DNA of 64,000 bases from Sodalis sp. dw_96 (GTDB lineage Bacteria > Pseudomonadota > Gammaproteobacteria > Enterobacterales > Enterobacteriaceae), in assembly GCF_018449575.1 (NCBI RefSeq), contig NZ_JAAVUT010000001.1, positions 620,001 through 684,000 of the forward strand, written 5' to 3'. Shown piece by piece: positions 30,035 through 39,423 of this stretch. Numbering within the stretch: position 1 is the stretch's first letter; the number at the start of each line of letters is the position of its first letter. The position numbers were made by a program, and so were the translations under genes. The notes under the pieces were generated by a model, which saw only the letters and a list, made by a program, of their open reading frames with translations, ran no database searches and had not been told where the DNA came from.

Positions 30035-30362
30035 TGGCCCGGCCTTGTTCCTTATAAAGAGGTTTTTGGTTATCATACTGTAATAACGTTAACATTTTTA
30101 CCGCATGAGACCATCAAAAGCAGGCAAATAATTAAAGTTGTTACAAAATCATGACGGAATTTTAAAACGCTTAGCATTAAAATCATTGCGAAAATCACAA
30201 ATTGGCGTCCGTTTATTCGCAGTTTATGGTTTTTCCAATATTATCAACTACAGTAAACTTAATGAGCCTTGTATGGTGCAAAAGCATCCATCAGCGCAGC
30301 GATATTAGCATGTGTTACGTCTGGGTTTGCCTTGGACGAACGTCGTACAATAGGAGTTTTGA
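30035..30362. promoter_or_regulatory. Divergent anmK/slyB control region (328 bases, no gene)
   Basis: AT-rich gap between divergent genes. It must hold both promoters, but no operator is clear enough to call; a PhoP-type repeat, expected for slyB, was not recognised. The slyB ribosome site AGGAG is at 30352-30356. Confidence 0.45.
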
Positions 30363-30830
30363 ATGATGAAACGTTTGCTCGTGGTCACCCTGGCCGGTTT
30401 GACATTGGCGGGATGCGCCAATAACAACGGCTTATCCGGTGATGTCTATTCTGCCTCGGAAGCCAAAGAAGTTCAAAGCGTGACTTACGGCACCCTGGTT
30501 GCGGTTCGTCCGGTGCAGATCCAGGGTGGGGAAGATTCAAACATTATCGGCACCATCGGCGGTGCGGTACTGGGCGGTTTGGTCGGCAATACCATTGGCG
30601 GGGGTGCCGGCAGGGGTGTCGCGACCGCCGCCGGTGCGGTAGCGGGCGGTGTGGTCGGGCAGAATGTCGGCAGTGCCATGAACCGTACCCAGGGTGTGGA
30701 ACTGACCATTCGCGAAGACGACGGCAGAACCATCATTGTCGTGCAAAAACAGGGGCCTACCCGTTTCAGCGTCGGTCAACGCGTGGCCATCGCCGGCAAT
30801 GGTCGCGGCGTTACCGTTTCGCCAACCTGA
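30363..30830 (+). CDS. slyB: Outer membrane lipoprotein SlyB
   Basis: Glycine-zipper lipoprotein of the outer membrane, part of the PhoPQ stress response in related bacteria. Signal peptide with lipobox LAGC (Cys at residue 18), then VYSASEAKEVQSVTYGTL, a Gly-zipper double segment (IGGAVLGGLVGNTIGGGAGR and GAVAGGVVGQNVGSAM) and a C-terminal barrel-like domain. The product is 155 residues, as in E. coli. A second ATG follows the first; either may start. A terminator hairpin follows at 30920. Confidence 0.96.
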   Translation: MMKRLLVVTLAGLTLAGCANNNGLSGDVYSASEAKEVQSVTYGTLVAVRPVQIQGGEDSNIIGTIGGAVLGGLVGNTIGGGAGRGVATAAGAVAGGVVGQNVGSAMNRTQGVELTIREDDGRTIIVVQKQGPTRFSVGQRVAIAGNGRGVTVSPT

Positions 30831-30919
30831 AACCGCGGCATGTTGTTTTTTCCCCTATACCGTTTAAAGGGGGGATGAAAATCGACGATCTAACATTATT
30901 TCAGTCTTATTATATAAAG

Positions 30920-30944
30920 AACCGGCAATGTATGCCGGTTTTTT
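30920..30944 (+). terminator. Rho-independent terminator of slyB
   Basis: AACCGGCA/TGCCGGTT 8-bp stem, 5-base loop, then a run of T. It lies between convergent slyB and slyA and may act weakly in the slyA direction as well. Confidence 0.8.
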
Positions 30945-30975
30945 ATATGGTACATATGCAACACACCTAAACAGA

Positions 30976-31410
30976 TCAGGATTTATTATAAAGTTCCAGG
31001 ATATTTTTCTCCAACCTGGCGATCATATTACTCAGAAATTGGATTTCTTGTTCTGAGATACCCGCCAGAATTTCATCTCTGGTACTATTTATAACATGAT
31101 TAACTTCTTTAATGATAGGCTCGGCGGACTCCGTCAGTTTTATACGTTTCGCCCGCCTATCATTGGCGCAGGTATGCCTGGTGATAAGTTTCTTCTCTTC
31201 AAGCTGATCAAGCGTTCGGACCAACGATGGCTGCTCAATGCCAATGGCTTTAGCCAATTGAATTTGCGACTGCTCCGGTGGCAATTGGCAGATATTATGC
31301 AGCGTGATCCAATGCGTTTGTGTAAGCTCTAGAGGTTTTAAGCGATGGTCAATCAGTGCGCGCCAAACACGAACAAGTCGCGCCAAATCAGATCCTAATG
31401 GCGATTCCAA
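30976..31410 (-). CDS. slyA: MarR-family transcriptional regulator SlyA/RovA
   Basis: Dimeric winged-helix regulator that counteracts H-NS silencing. The 144-residue product aligns end to end with SlyA/Rov[58 protein letters not shown] (recognition helix) and the wing [14 protein letters not shown]. The start is taken as TTG at 31410, because AAGGAG lies 6 bases upstream and the protein then begins exactly where family members do; the ATG at 31491 would add 27 unrelated residues. AT-rich DNA upstream suggests H-NS control. Confidence 0.95.
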   Translation of the reverse strand: MESPLGSDLARLVRVWRALIDHRLKPLELTQTHWITLHNICQLPPEQSQIQLAKAIGIEQPSLVRTLDQLEEKKLITRHTCANDRRAKRIKLTESAEPIIKEVNHVINSTRDEILAGISEQEIQFLSNMIARLEKNILELYNKS

Positions 31411-31933
31411 TTCTCTCTCCTTATAATTAAGCCGATTAAGCTTGTTCCCTGGATTCCCATCCATTCTAATGGGTGGAATGGCAAAATACAAATATATATA
31501 TAAATAAGGCGAAAGTTAAGTTGAGATGGATGTAATATGCATGTTATTCCTTTGATAAAATGGATGTTAACGAAGAGCGCAAATGTTCTTGAAACATCCG
31601 AAGAAGCGGATGAATTGACTCTCCTTTCCTCGCATTTTCCCACCTGGTGTAGGGTAATCTATGGAAACGTTCTATAATCCGTTCCTCTTGCGGCTACCGT
31701 AACCTGTTCATATTGAGGCAGTTCGTATGCCAAGCGGATTATTCATAACTGTATCACTATTATTGTCATTCAGCGTGATTTATTGTTAATTTAAGTTAAA
31801 TGAAGACATAACAAATATCAATATTTCATGTATTCGGGCTAATAATGTAGTTTTAATATATAAGTAACTACTAATTAGTTTATGAATTAATAATTATTAA
31901 TAAGTCTAATATTTTAACTCATGCTTATCATTG
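31411..31933. other. AT-rich slyA upstream region (523 bases, no gene)
   Basis: Strongly AT-rich DNA between slyA (minus) and the 3' end of ydhL. In E. coli several genes (ydhIJK, sodC, ydhF) lie here; none is present. A 14-bp perfect palindrome TTAATAATTATTAA is at 31887-31900 and a TATATA-rich tract near 31490-31505. This composition fits the curved, H-NS-bound upstream DNA typical of slyA/rovA. No coding frame is convincing. Confidence 0.5.
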
Positions 31934-32179
31934 TCAAAACAGAGCGGGCTGATCCGGATCGGCCTCAAGGGACTCCCCTGATTTGCCTGCCCGCGCCAAA
32001 CGCAAATAACGCTGACGACATAACCGCAGCACGTCTTTTTTCTGGCTGTCGTTCATCCCCGTCCAGTCGAATCGTTCTTGCCTGGAGCGAAAGCAGCCCA
32101 GGCAGTAGCCTCGAGCGTCCGACTGGCAGACGCCGCGACAGGGGCTGGGGATGGTGAAAAATTCAAGCTGTTCCGGCAC
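31934..32179 (-). CDS. ydhL: DUF1289 small cysteine-rich protein YdhL
   Basis: An 81-residue cytosolic protein of unknown function. The DUF1289 cysteine pattern is in PSPCRGVCQSDARGYCLGCF (residues 12-31), followed by the conserved LRLCRQR segment, and the C-terminus ends PDQPALF, close to E. coli YdhL (PEQPSLF). The four cysteines suggest a metal site; this is inference. Confidence 0.92.
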   Translation of the reverse strand: MPEQLEFFTIPSPCRGVCQSDARGYCLGCFRSRQERFDWTGMNDSQKKDVLRLCRQRYLRLARAGKSGESLEADPDQPALF

Positions 32180-32346
32180 AGGCCCTCCTTATTTACTTTC
32201 ATTGAAGACGTTATTTCCGCGGCTGGCAAGAATTTTTGCCCGCGCCGGCCCGATACCGATGCTGTGAAACCGCTGCGGCCCGGTTTATACTGACCGCTAC
32301 CCTATCTATGGCGGACGTTCCGCCGTCATGATCCCAAGAGGATATT

Positions 32347-32760
32347 ATGCGCCTGCTTCATACCATGCTACGGGTTGGTGATTTACAAAAATCCATTGAT
32401 TTTTATACCAAAGTTCTGGAAATGCGCTTATTGCGCACCAGTGAAAATACTGATTATAAATACACCTTGGCGTTTGTCGGCTATACCGAAGAGACTGAAG
32501 GCGCGGTAATAGAATTGACCTATAACTGGGGGGTCGACAACTACGATCTTGGCAGCGCTTACGGCCATATCGCCCTGGGCGTGGACAATGTCGCCGCCAC
32601 CTGCGACCGCATCCGCCAGGCGGGGGGCAAAGTGTCTCGGGAAGCCGGCCCGGTGAAAGGCGGCGCCACCATTATCGCCTTTATCGAAGATCCCGACGGT
32701 TATAAAATAGAATTGATTGAGCAGCGCCAGGCCGGTCTGGGTCTGGGTCTGGGACATTAA
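32347..32760 (+). CDS. gloA: Lactoylglutathione lyase (glyoxalase I)
   Basis: Detoxifies methylglyoxal by converting its glutathione hemithioacetal to S-lactoylglutathione. The 137-residue product shows the nickel-type ligand set: His5 (RLLHTMLRV), Glu56 ([11 protein letters not shown]), His74 (AYGHIALGV) and Glu122 (GYKIELIEQ). A GAGG site lies just upstream. An ERIC element follows within 25 bases of the stop. nemRA, which precede gloA in E. coli, are absent. Confidence 0.98.
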   Translation: MRLLHTMLRVGDLQKSIDFYTKVLEMRLLRTSENTDYKYTLAFVGYTEETEGAVIELTYNWGVDNYDLGSAYGHIALGVDNVAATCDRIRQAGGKVSREAGPVKGGATIIAFIEDPDGYKIELIEQRQAGLGLGLGH

Positions 32761-32783
32761 GCGGTAACATGCGCTGATGACAA

Positions 32784-32901
32784 TATACCCTCAATAATTC
32801 GAGTTGCAGGAAGGCGGCAACGCAGCGGCCCCGAAGGGGTGCGGCCCATGGAGGGGCCGAGTATTGCCAACGTACCTGCAACTTGAAGTATGACGGGTAT
32901 A
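32784..32901. repeat. ERIC-type element, core-less variant (118 bp)
   Basis: Both ERIC ends are present (TATACCCTCAATAATTCGAG and TTGAAGTATGACGGGTATA), but the canonical core is replaced by a GC-rich palindromic segment around CGGCCCCGAAGGGGTGCGGC. The same segment forms part of the insert in the long copy at 18621-18818, in the opposite orientation. Confidence 0.85.
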
Positions 32902-33015
32902 GCGGGTAATCCGCCCTATCCCGTTCTCTTGCGCCAATGAAAAATTGATTCGCCATGCATACCGGGACAAAATTTGCCATAATGCGGGCTATATTTCCAA
33001 ATAGTAAGAACAGGC

Positions 33016-33681
33016 ATGGCTGAAATAGACGATGTAAATTCCCTTCGCGGCCGTTTCCGCGGCTTTTATCCGGTTGTCATCGACGTAGAATCCGCTGGCT
33101 TTAACGCCGCCACCGACGCCTTGCTCGAAATTGCCGCAATCACCTTGAATATGGATGAACAGGGCTGGCTGGTGCCGGACCAAAGCATGCATTTTCACGT
33201 CGAACCTTTCCCCGGTTCATTATTGCAACCGGAAGCGCTGGCTTTTAACGGTATCGATCCGTCCAATCCGCTACGCGGCGCGATAAGTGAATACGAAGCG
33301 TTGCATGAGATATTCAAAATGGTGCGCAAAGGCATCAAGGATCAGGGCTGTAACCGCGCCATTATCGTGGCCCATAACGCCGGTTTTGATCACGGCTTCC
33401 TGATGGCGGCAGCGGAACGGGCCAATCTGAAACGCAACCCGTTCCACCCGTTCGCCACTTTCGACACCGCCGCGCTGAGCGGACTGGTACTTGGCCAGAC
33501 CGTATTGGCGAAAGCCTGCGCCGCCGGGGGAATCGAATTCGACAGCCGCCAGGCCCATTCCGCGTTGTATGATACCGAGCGAACCGCCGAGCTGTTTTGC
33601 GAATTGGTGAATCGCTGGAAGCGTCTCGGGGGTTGGCCTGTGCCGCCCCTGGAGAATGAAAGAATCGGCGAAACAGACTAA
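33016..33681 (+). CDS. rnt: Ribonuclease T
   Basis: 3'-5' exoribonuclease that trims tRNA and other stable RNA 3' ends and turns over tRNA CCA ends. The DEDD residues are visible: [10 protein letters not shown] (Asp, Glu, near residue 23), [11 protein letters not shown] (Asp), and [14 protein letters not shown] (His and Asp). The product is 221 residues (E. coli 215). It is convergent with grxD, with a strong hairpin between them. Confidence 0.97.
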   Translation: MAEIDDVNSLRGRFRGFYPVVIDVESAGFNAATDALLEIAAITLNMDEQGWLVPDQSMHFHVEPFPGSLLQPEALAFNGIDPSNPLRGAISEYEALHEIFKMVRKGIKDQGCNRAIIVAHNAGFDHGFLMAAAERANLKRNPFHPFATFDTAALSGLVLGQTVLAKACAAGGIEFDSRQAHSALYDTERTAELFCELVNRWKRLGGWPVPPLENERIGETD

Positions 33682-33712
33682 CTCAGGTAGCACTGTCTCA
33701 GTAGCGGACAAA

Positions 33713-33748
33713 ATAAACGCCAATCCCGGCGATAGGATTGGCGTTTAT
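33713..33748. terminator. Bidirectional terminator between rnt and grxD
   Basis: A 14-bp perfect stem (33713-33726 with 33735-33748) and 8-base loop. It ends GCGTTTATCTTT on the plus strand, and its other strand also ends in GCGTTTAT, so it can serve both convergent genes. Confidence 0.8.
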
Positions 33749-33784
33749 CTTTGGAGAATGCTCAGGCAAGAAGCCCCTATGCAC

Positions 33785-34132
33785 TCAATTGGACGGCTGA
33801 TCTTCCTGTGAGCCGTATTTTACCGCGGTCTCTTTGATAAGCGGCTGCAACTCGCCGTGCTGATACATCTCAAGAATGATATCGCAGCCACCAATCAGTT
33901 CGCCGTCCACCCATAATTGCGGGAAGGTCGGCCAATTGGCAAATTTCGGCAGTTCTGCCCGAATGTCCGGATTTTGCAGGACATCCACATAAGCGAAACG
34001 CTCACCGCAGGCAGACAACGCCTGCACCGCTTGCGCGGAAAAACCGCAACCAGGCAATTTCGGAGAGCCCTTCATATAAAGAAGAATCGGGTTTCCAGCA
34101 ATCTGCTGCTGAATTTTTTCAATTGTCGTCAT
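33785..34132 (-). CDS. grxD: Monothiol glutaredoxin GrxD
   Basis: CGFS-type glutaredoxin that binds a 2Fe-2S cluster with glutathione and shuttles clusters. The 115-residue product has ILYMKGSPKLPGCGFSAQAV with the single active Cys near residue 30, the cis-Pro region WPTFPQLWVDGELIGGCDII and the end typical of E. coli GrxD. It is monocistronic and convergent with rnt. Confidence 0.97.
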   Translation of the reverse strand: MTTIEKIQQQIAGNPILLYMKGSPKLPGCGFSAQAVQALSACGERFAYVDVLQNPDIRAELPKFANWPTFPQLWVDGELIGGCDIILEMYQHGELQPLIKETAVKYGSQEDQPSN

Positions 34133-34523
34133 TGTCTCGCTTCCTCAAGCCATAAGCTGGCCTTATCTGCTCTGGGGGGATTATGCTCAGAAACACTATT
34201 CTAACGATTACCGTATAAATAAATAAATGTTTTTTTGTCCGCCATAGCCCGCACGGACAAAGATTCCCTCTACCTTATTACAGGATAACACCTAAGCCGG
34301 GTTTTTACCCGACGATGGGGCAATAGCATCAAACTCTTTTTTAATATCTGAAAAACTGTTGAAATTTACGTCAAATTATGCCGAGGAATGCAGCAAATAT
34401 GCAGTTGTTCACGTTTATTCACAATATGATGATAATTCATGATGCAATGTAGGGGTAAATAGCTTAAATTCCTTTGAGGCGTTTATAACCCCCGATTTGG
34501 GGCCACAGAGGATAGCGTTTATC
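34133..34523. promoter_or_regulatory. Divergent grxD/mepH region (391 bases, no gene)
   Basis: AT-rich gap between divergent genes. One 8-bp inverted repeat, TTTGTCCG/CGGACAAA (34234-34261, 12-base loop), stands out, with no T run on the side needed for termination. Promoters for grxD and mepH are expected here but none is clear enough to call. Confidence 0.4.
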
Positions 34524-35420
34524 ATGCGTTTATGCTTTACGCTTTTTGTGTTGCTTTTTACTCAGTTATTCTTCAACTTGGCGCACGCGGCGCCCAATGC
34601 CGGTATCAACGCCGACCAGCGAAAATCACAGTCCAGCACGGCCAAAACCGGTGACCGACGCAAACGAAAACCTCTTAAAGAGGTGTTGAAGATAACGAAA
34701 AAAAGCAAACCGGTGACCGAGCAAAAAATCAGCCGGCATAGCACAATCAAACCAAAAGAGCTTGTTGCTGAAAAAACCAGCAATAAAAAATTACATTCGA
34801 TGCCCCTCGTCAAAGAAAAAGAGCCGGTTGTCGAAAAACACCACGCCAAAAAATTACATCCAATGCCCTCCGCCAAAAAAATCGCCCGCTTCACCCCGCC
34901 AAAAAAAGGCTATAAAAAGGGATACGGCAGGCATCGGATGAATGAAAAAGCCCAGTTGGAGCTCGTTGCCAACGACCAGCCGATTAAAATGAGCGACAGC
35001 CACAAGAAACGCTATCAGCATGCCAAATTAACCGCCATGAATAAGCTGATGTCGCAAATGGGCAAACCTTATCGCTGGGGCGGCATGTCACCCAATACCG
35101 GATTCGATTGCAGCGGCCTGATTTATTATGCTTATAAGGACGTAGTGCGGATTCATATGCCGCGCACAGCCAACGAAATGTTCCATTTGCGTGATGCGGC
35201 TCCGGTGAAGAAGGACGATCTGGAAAGCGGAGATTTGGTGTTCTTCCATATCACCAACCGCGGCGCGGCGGATCATGTGGGGGTCTATCTGGGTAACGGG
35301 CGCTTTATTGAATCGCCCCGCACCGGTCGCGATATCCGTATCAGTTATCTGAATGAAGATTATTGGCAGGATCACTATGTCGGCGCCCGCCGGGTAGTGA
35401 CCCCCAAAAACATCCGCTGA
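34524..35420 (+). CDS. mepH: Murein endopeptidase MepH (NlpC/P60)
   Basis: Periplasmic D,D-endopeptidase that cleaves peptidoglycan crosslinks during growth. The 298-residue product has a signal peptide (MRLCFTLFVLLFTQLFFNLA, then HA), a long Lys-rich linker to about residue 165, and a C-terminal NlpC/P60 domain with catalytic Cys in NTGFDCSGLIYYAY and His in GAADHVGVYLGNGRF. Start 34524 gives the signal peptide cleanly. In E. coli sodB follows; here ynhF and purR follow. Confidence 0.95.
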   Translation: MRLCFTLFVLLFTQLFFNLAHAAPNAGINADQRKSQSSTAKTGDRRKRKPLKEVLKITKKSKPVTEQKISRHSTIKPKELVAEKTSNKKLHSMPLVKEKEPVVEKHHAKKLHPMPSAKKIARFTPPKKGYKKGYGRHRMNEKAQLELVANDQPIKMSDSHKKRYQHAKLTAMNKLMSQMGKPYRWGGMSPNTGFDCSGLIYYAYKDVVRIHMPRTANEMFHLRDAAPVKKDDLESGDLVFFHITNRGAADHVGVYLGNGRFIESPRTGRDIRISYLNEDYWQDHYVGARRVVTPKNIR

Positions 35421-35451
35421 AGCCTGTCTTCGCTAAACACCTATACCAAAA

Positions 35452-35470
35452 AAGGCGCCAAGGCGCCTTA
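35452..35470 (-). terminator. Terminator of ynhF
   Basis: On the minus strand, AAGGCGCC/GGCGCCTT forms an 8-bp stem with a two-base centre, followed by six T. It begins at the ynhF stop codon; on the plus strand it may also slow mepH readthrough. Confidence 0.75.
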
Positions 35471-35557
35471 ATTCATCACCGCGGTAAAGCTGAACGCAAT
35501 GACAACCAATAACGAAAACACCGTGGTTATTAAAGATAGTTTAAAATCGCTGCTCAT
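35468..35557 (-). CDS. ynhF: Small membrane protein YnhF
   Basis: A 29-residue single-span membrane peptide: MSSDFKLSLITTVF, then SLLVVIAFSFTAVMN. It matches E. coli YnhF (29 residues, MSTDLKFSLVTT...) in length, N-terminal motif and hydrophobic profile. AAGGAG lies 5 bases upstream of the ATG, and a terminator starts at the stop. In E. coli ynhF also sits in this neighbourhood upstream of purR. Function is unknown; the family is stress-associated. Confidence 0.88.
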   Translation of the reverse strand: MSSDFKLSLITTVFSLLVVIAFSFTAVMN

Positions 35558-35756
35558 CACTTCTCCTTATCACTACATCTGTGGCTAAACGGGACGCCTT
35601 GGCATCCGTGGGTTGTAAGCAGTGTCGCATAACCCAATCAAAAAAGCTTCCCGGTGATTAACACGCGGGCATATTTATCTTTATCGCTTTCACTTTAGTC
35701 CGGAATCAAGGAAAATTGGCGCTTGATTTATTTCGGCGTTCAGGAGTTTTTCACGC

Positions 35757-36773
35757 ATGGCAACTATTAAAGACGTGGCGAAACGCGCCGGGGTATCCAC
35801 GACCACCGTATCTCATGTCATCAACAAGACGCGATTTGTGGCGCAGGCGACCAAGGTCGCCGTTTTGGAGGCCATCGGGCAATTGCATTACTCGCCCAGC
35901 GCGGTGGCGCGCAGCCTTAAAATCAACCGCACCAAATCCATCGGGCTGTTGGCCAGTACCAGTGAGGCGCCCTACTTCGCCGAAATAATCGAGTCCATTG
36001 AGCACCACTGTTTTGTTCGGGGATACACCCTGGTACTGTGCAATTCCCATAACGATCTGACTAAACAGAGTGCCTATTTGGCGATGCTGGCGCAAAAACG
36101 CGTGGACGGTTTGCTGGTGATGTGCGCCGAATATCCCGAACCCTTGCTGAACATGCTGGAAGAATATCGCCATATCCCCATGGCGGTAATGGATTGGGGC
36201 GAGGCCCGCCGGGATTTCACCGATACCATTATCGACAATGCCTTTGCCGGTGGCTACATGGCGACCCGCTATCTTATTTCGCGCGGGCATCGCGATATCG
36301 GCGCCATACCCGGTCAGCTGGCGCGCAACACCGGTGGCGGCCGACATCGCGGCTACCTGCATGCCCTGGAGGAGGCCGGCATAGCCATACCTCATCAATG
36401 GATTGTTCAGGGAGATTTCGAACCGGAATCCGGTTACCAGGCCATGAAACTCATTCTGTCCCGTCCGCAAAGACCTACGGCGGTGTTTTGCGGCGGCGAT
36501 GTCATGGCCATGGGGGCAATGTGCGCCATTGATGAAATGGGCATGAAGGTACCCGATGATATTTCAATTATCGGTTATGATAATATTCGCAATTCGTGCT
36601 TTTTTACCCCGGCATTAACCACCGTTCATCAGCCCAAGGAAGAGCTGGGTGAGGCCGCGTTAACAATGCTGCTGGACCGTATCATAAGCAAACGGGAAAA
36701 TGCCAGGATTATTGAAGTGCACCCCTCATTGATAGAACGCCGTTCGGTGGCCGACGGCCCATTTCACTCCTGA
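35757..36773 (+). CDS. purR: Purine repressor PurR (LacI family)
   Basis: Hypoxanthine/guanine-responsive repressor of purine synthesis genes. The N-terminal headpiece [20 protein letters not shown] and hinge helix ([10 protein letters not shown], residues 46-55) are followed by the periplasmic-binding-like effector domain ([22 protein letters not shown]). The length of 338 is as in E. coli (341). No PurR box was recognised upstream, so autoregulation is not shown by the sequence. ydhP, ydhB and ydhC, neighbours in E. coli, are absent. Confidence 0.97.
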   Translation: MATIKDVAKRAGVSTTTVSHVINKTRFVAQATKVAVLEAIGQLHYSPSAVARSLKINRTKSIGLLASTSEAPYFAEIIESIEHHCFVRGYTLVLCNSHNDLTKQSAYLAMLAQKRVDGLLVMCAEYPEPLLNMLEEYRHIPMAVMDWGEARRDFTDTIIDNAFAGGYMATRYLISRGHRDIGAIPGQLARNTGGGRHRGYLHALEEAGIAIPHQWIVQGDFEPESGYQAMKLILSRPQRPTAVFCGGDVMAMGAMCAIDEMGMKVPDDISIIGYDNIRNSCFFTPALTTVHQPKEELGEAALTMLLDRIISKRENARIIEVHPSLIERRSVADGPFHS

Positions 36774-37198
36774 TAGGCGGCGCAAAGCCCTGCTCTCCCT
36801 TTTAAGCGCGGCGTCCCGTGGAGTGTAATAATATATTTCAAACCGCCAAATCTGCCTGTTGGGTTATTGTTTCAGTAGGAAATCATTAACTTATCTCTTA
36901 AATACATTATCCTGTTAGCTATTGTCTAATCGGGAATGCAGGCTTATACTCAATATCGTTAACAAATATAACGAGTTGTCTAATAATTTTGCTTTAAAGA
37001 ATGTCGTGTTTACAACATGGTATCATCCTTTTTATTAAGCGCCCGGCTAACAACCAGTCTTTAGGTGTTTTTTATATTCCTCTGTTTATTGTGGTACATC
37101 CGACACCACGGATACCCGTGGATGCTAATAAAAGCCCGCAGGTATAAGCTAAGCTTTTCCTGACGGGGTTGTAACAGAAGAAAGGTGATGGAGAAGCT
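36774..37198. promoter_or_regulatory. purR-cfa gap and long cfa leader (425 bases, no gene)
   Basis: AT-rich gap replacing E. coli ydhB and ydhC. It must hold the cfa promoters. A 6-bp hairpin CCACGG/CCGTGG (37106-37121) lies within the likely cfa leader; in E. coli the long cfa leader is a small-RNA target. No promoter is called. Confidence 0.4.
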
Positions 37199-38350
37199 AT
37201 GAGTTCCTCGTGTGTTGAAGACCTGAGCTTTCATGATAATGCTTGGTATCGAATCATCCATGAAATGCTTGCTGAGGCAGGTGTAAAGATCAACGGCGCA
37301 AGGCCGTTTGATATTCATGTCAAGAACCCGGAATTTTTTAAGCGTGTGCTGGAGGACGGGTCATTGGGTTTGGGTGAAAGTTACATGGACGGCTGGTGGG
37401 AATGCGAGCGACTGGATATCTTTTTTCAGCGTGTCTTAAGAGCCGGTTTGGAAAATAAACTTCCCCGTCATTTCAAGGATATTTTGCGGGTTGCCGCCGC
37501 GCGTGTTATGAATCTTCAATCCAAAAAGCGGGCTTGGATCGTCGGTAAAGAGCATTATGATCTCGGTAATGACTTGTTCAGTCTGATGCTTGACCCCTTT
37601 ATGCAGTATTCCTGCGGCTACTGGAAACAGGCCAACACCCTGGAAGAAGCGCAGCAGGATAAGCTCAGGATGATCTGTGAAAAGCTGCAGTTGCGTCCGG
37701 GCATGACGTTGCTGGATGTCGGCTGCGGTTGGGGTGGGCTCGCCGCCTATGCGGCCAAGAACTACAATGTATCAGTACAGGGCGTCACCATTTCCGCCGA
37801 ACAGCAGAAATTGGCGCAGGAACGTTGTGAAGGTTTGGACGTCACTATCTCGTTGCAAGATTACCGTGACCTTAATGTGCAATTCGACCGTATCGTTTCA
37901 GTCGGCATGTTTGAACACGTCGGCCCGAAAAATTACGCCACGTATTTCGAGGTTATTGACCGCAATCTAAAACGCGACGGATTGTTCCTGCTGCATACCA
38001 TCGGTTCCAATCAAACCGATATGAATGTGGATCCCTGGATCGATAAGTATATATTCCCTAACGGGTGCCTCCCTTCCGTGCAGCATATTGCCCGGGCCAG
38101 TGAAAAGCATTTTGTTATGGAAGACTGGCATAATTTCGGTACCGATTATGACAAAACGCTAATGGCGTGGTATGAGCGTTTTATTGCCGCCTGGCCGTCA
38201 TTGTCGGGAAATTATTCTGACCGTTTTTACCGCATGTTCTGTTATTACCTGAATGCCTGTGCCGGTGCTTTCCGCGCCCGGAACATTCATTTGTGGCAAG
38301 TCTTGTTCAGCCCGCAAGGGGTTGAAGGCGGAATTCGCGTACCCCGTTAG
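37199..38350 (+). CDS. cfa: Cyclopropane-fatty-acyl-phospholipid synthase
   Basis: SAM-dependent methyltransferase that converts unsaturated phospholipid acyl chains to cyclopropane forms at the membrane in stationary phase and acid. The 383-residue product shows the SAM site LLDVGCGWGGLA (near residue 169), the motif SVGMFEHVGPKNY and the catalytic-region Cys in YYLNACAGAFRARN. E. coli Cfa is 382. It is convergent with ribE. Confidence 0.98.
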   Translation: MSSSCVEDLSFHDNAWYRIIHEMLAEAGVKINGARPFDIHVKNPEFFKRVLEDGSLGLGESYMDGWWECERLDIFFQRVLRAGLENKLPRHFKDILRVAAARVMNLQSKKRAWIVGKEHYDLGNDLFSLMLDPFMQYSCGYWKQANTLEEAQQDKLRMICEKLQLRPGMTLLDVGCGWGGLAAYAAKNYNVSVQGVTISAEQQKLAQERCEGLDVTISLQDYRDLNVQFDRIVSVGMFEHVGPKNYATYFEVIDRNLKRDGLFLLHTIGSNQTDMNVDPWIDKYIFPNGCLPSVQHIARASEKHFVMEDWHNFGTDYDKTLMAWYERFIAAWPSLSGNYSDRFYRMFCYYLNACAGAFRARNIHLWQVLFSPQGVEGGIRVPR

Positions 38351-38386
38351 TCATTTATTTTCCGACCATGGTAATGAATATTATCA

Positions 38387-38419
38387 AGGACATTTTGCCC
38401 GCTCTGGGCAAAATGTCCT
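38387..38419. terminator. 14-bp perfect hairpin between cfa and ribE
   Basis: AGGACATTTTGCCC pairs with GGGCAAAATGTCCT around a 5-base loop, midway between convergent cfa and ribE. No T run lies outside the stem on either side, though each arm contains a TTTT or AAAA tract. A bidirectional transcription barrier is likely. Confidence 0.6.
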
Positions 38420-38440
38420 ACCCCTCCAGACGTATCGACA

Positions 38441-39067
38441 TCAATGAGCAAGAAGGTTTGTGTCACGCTGAGCCAACACGCGCTCAACCGTATCAACCAC
38501 GGCCTGGGTTTGCGGATCGATTTCAATGTTGACCCGTTGCCCTTGCAGCTTCTCGCCAAGCGTGGTCCTGGTGAGGGTTTCCGGAATCAAATGCACGCAA
38601 AATTTATTAGCGGCTATCTCGCCGATGGTCAGGCTGATGCCGTCAATACCGATATAGCCTTTATACAGCACATATTTCATCAGTTCCGCGGGCATTTGGA
38701 ACCAAATCTGCCGGTTATTTTCCGAGGTGATAATGTTGACTATCTCGGCGCTGCAAATAATATGCCCGGACATGACATGACCGCCAATCTCGGCGTTGAA
38801 CGTGGCGGCACGCTCTACGTTCACCTTATCGCCGACCCGCAGCTCCCCAAGATTGGTGATGAGCAGCGTTTCTTCCATTAGGTCGAAGCTCGCCACATCT
38901 CCCTTTATCGCGCTGACCGTCAGGCAACAGCCATTGTGCGCCACCGATGCGCCGGTCTCCAGCCCGTCCAGCAGCGCCGGCGGCAGTTTTATGAAGTGCG
39001 TGCGAAAGTTGGTTTTTTCATCAATTTCCACCACTGACGCGGTGCCCTGAACAATACCCGTAAACAT
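38441..39067 (-). CDS. ribE: Riboflavin synthase alpha chain
   Basis: Dismutates two 6,7-dimethyl-8-ribityllumazines to riboflavin. The 208-residue product has two homologous lumazine-binding barrels: [15 protein letters not shown] with [13 protein letters not shown], and [16 protein letters not shown] with [14 protein letters not shown]. The start MFTGI is invariant in the family. E. coli calls this gene ribC or ribE. A possible 42-codon frame with its own ribosome site ends 14 bases upstream. Confidence 0.97.
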   Translation of the reverse strand: MFTGIVQGTASVVEIDEKTNFRTHFIKLPPALLDGLETGASVAHNGCCLTVSAIKGDVASFDLMEETLLITNLGELRVGDKVNVERAATFNAEIGGHVMSGHIICSAEIVNIITSENNRQIWFQMPAELMKYVLYKGYIGIDGISLTIGEIAANKFCVHLIPETLTRTTLGEKLQGQRVNIEIDPQTQAVVDTVERVLAQRDTNLLAH

Positions 39068-39423
39068 GGACTTGACCTCTTTTAACGAGACCCAAAAACG
39101 ATTGGGATCATATTGCCCCAATTTTGCGGGAAAACCAAATGCCCGCCCGCCGCGGTGGCGGTATGCACTGAAAATGTGCTTTGTGCACTGGTATTAGGCA
39201 GGGAATGCATTACACTATCCTCCAAAAGTAATGCTGCAAAAGTCGTGCTCCACACGCATTGTCGCACGTGTATTGTCACTCTTACTGTCACAGGTATCGC
39301 CGCCCTTATTGCCGCCCGTTTCGCCGCAAGAATTGCCAGACGCATTGCCGCATAAATTGATTAATAATCATTTATTTATCTGCATATTGTTTAATTTTAA
39401 TCCGTAACTATATAGGTGCCTGC
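39068..39423. promoter_or_regulatory. Divergent ribE/mdtK region (356 bases)
   Basis: Holds both promoters and the possible upstream frame listed separately. Bases 39285-39355 are a degenerate run of ATTGCCGC-like units that encodes Ala/Arg/Ile-rich repeats in several frames; it is probably a low-complexity tract. No FMN riboswitch was recognised. Confidence 0.45.
39082..39210 (-). other. Possible 42-codon upstream frame before ribE
   Basis: Reading the ribE leader, GGAGG (39219-39223) is followed after 8 bases by ATG (39210) and an open frame of 42 codons (begins [13 protein letters not shown], ends IVFGSR) stopping 14 bases before the ribE ATG. No homologue is recognised. It could be a leader peptide, a small protein or chance; the strong ribosome site and the placement are the only evidence. 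Confidence 0.3.

Noticed and set aside
39113..39355. TTG-started plus-strand frame ending in an Ala/Arg/Ile-rich helix
   Set aside because: The tail arises from a degenerate ATTGCCGC-like tract; no ribosome site or homologue.
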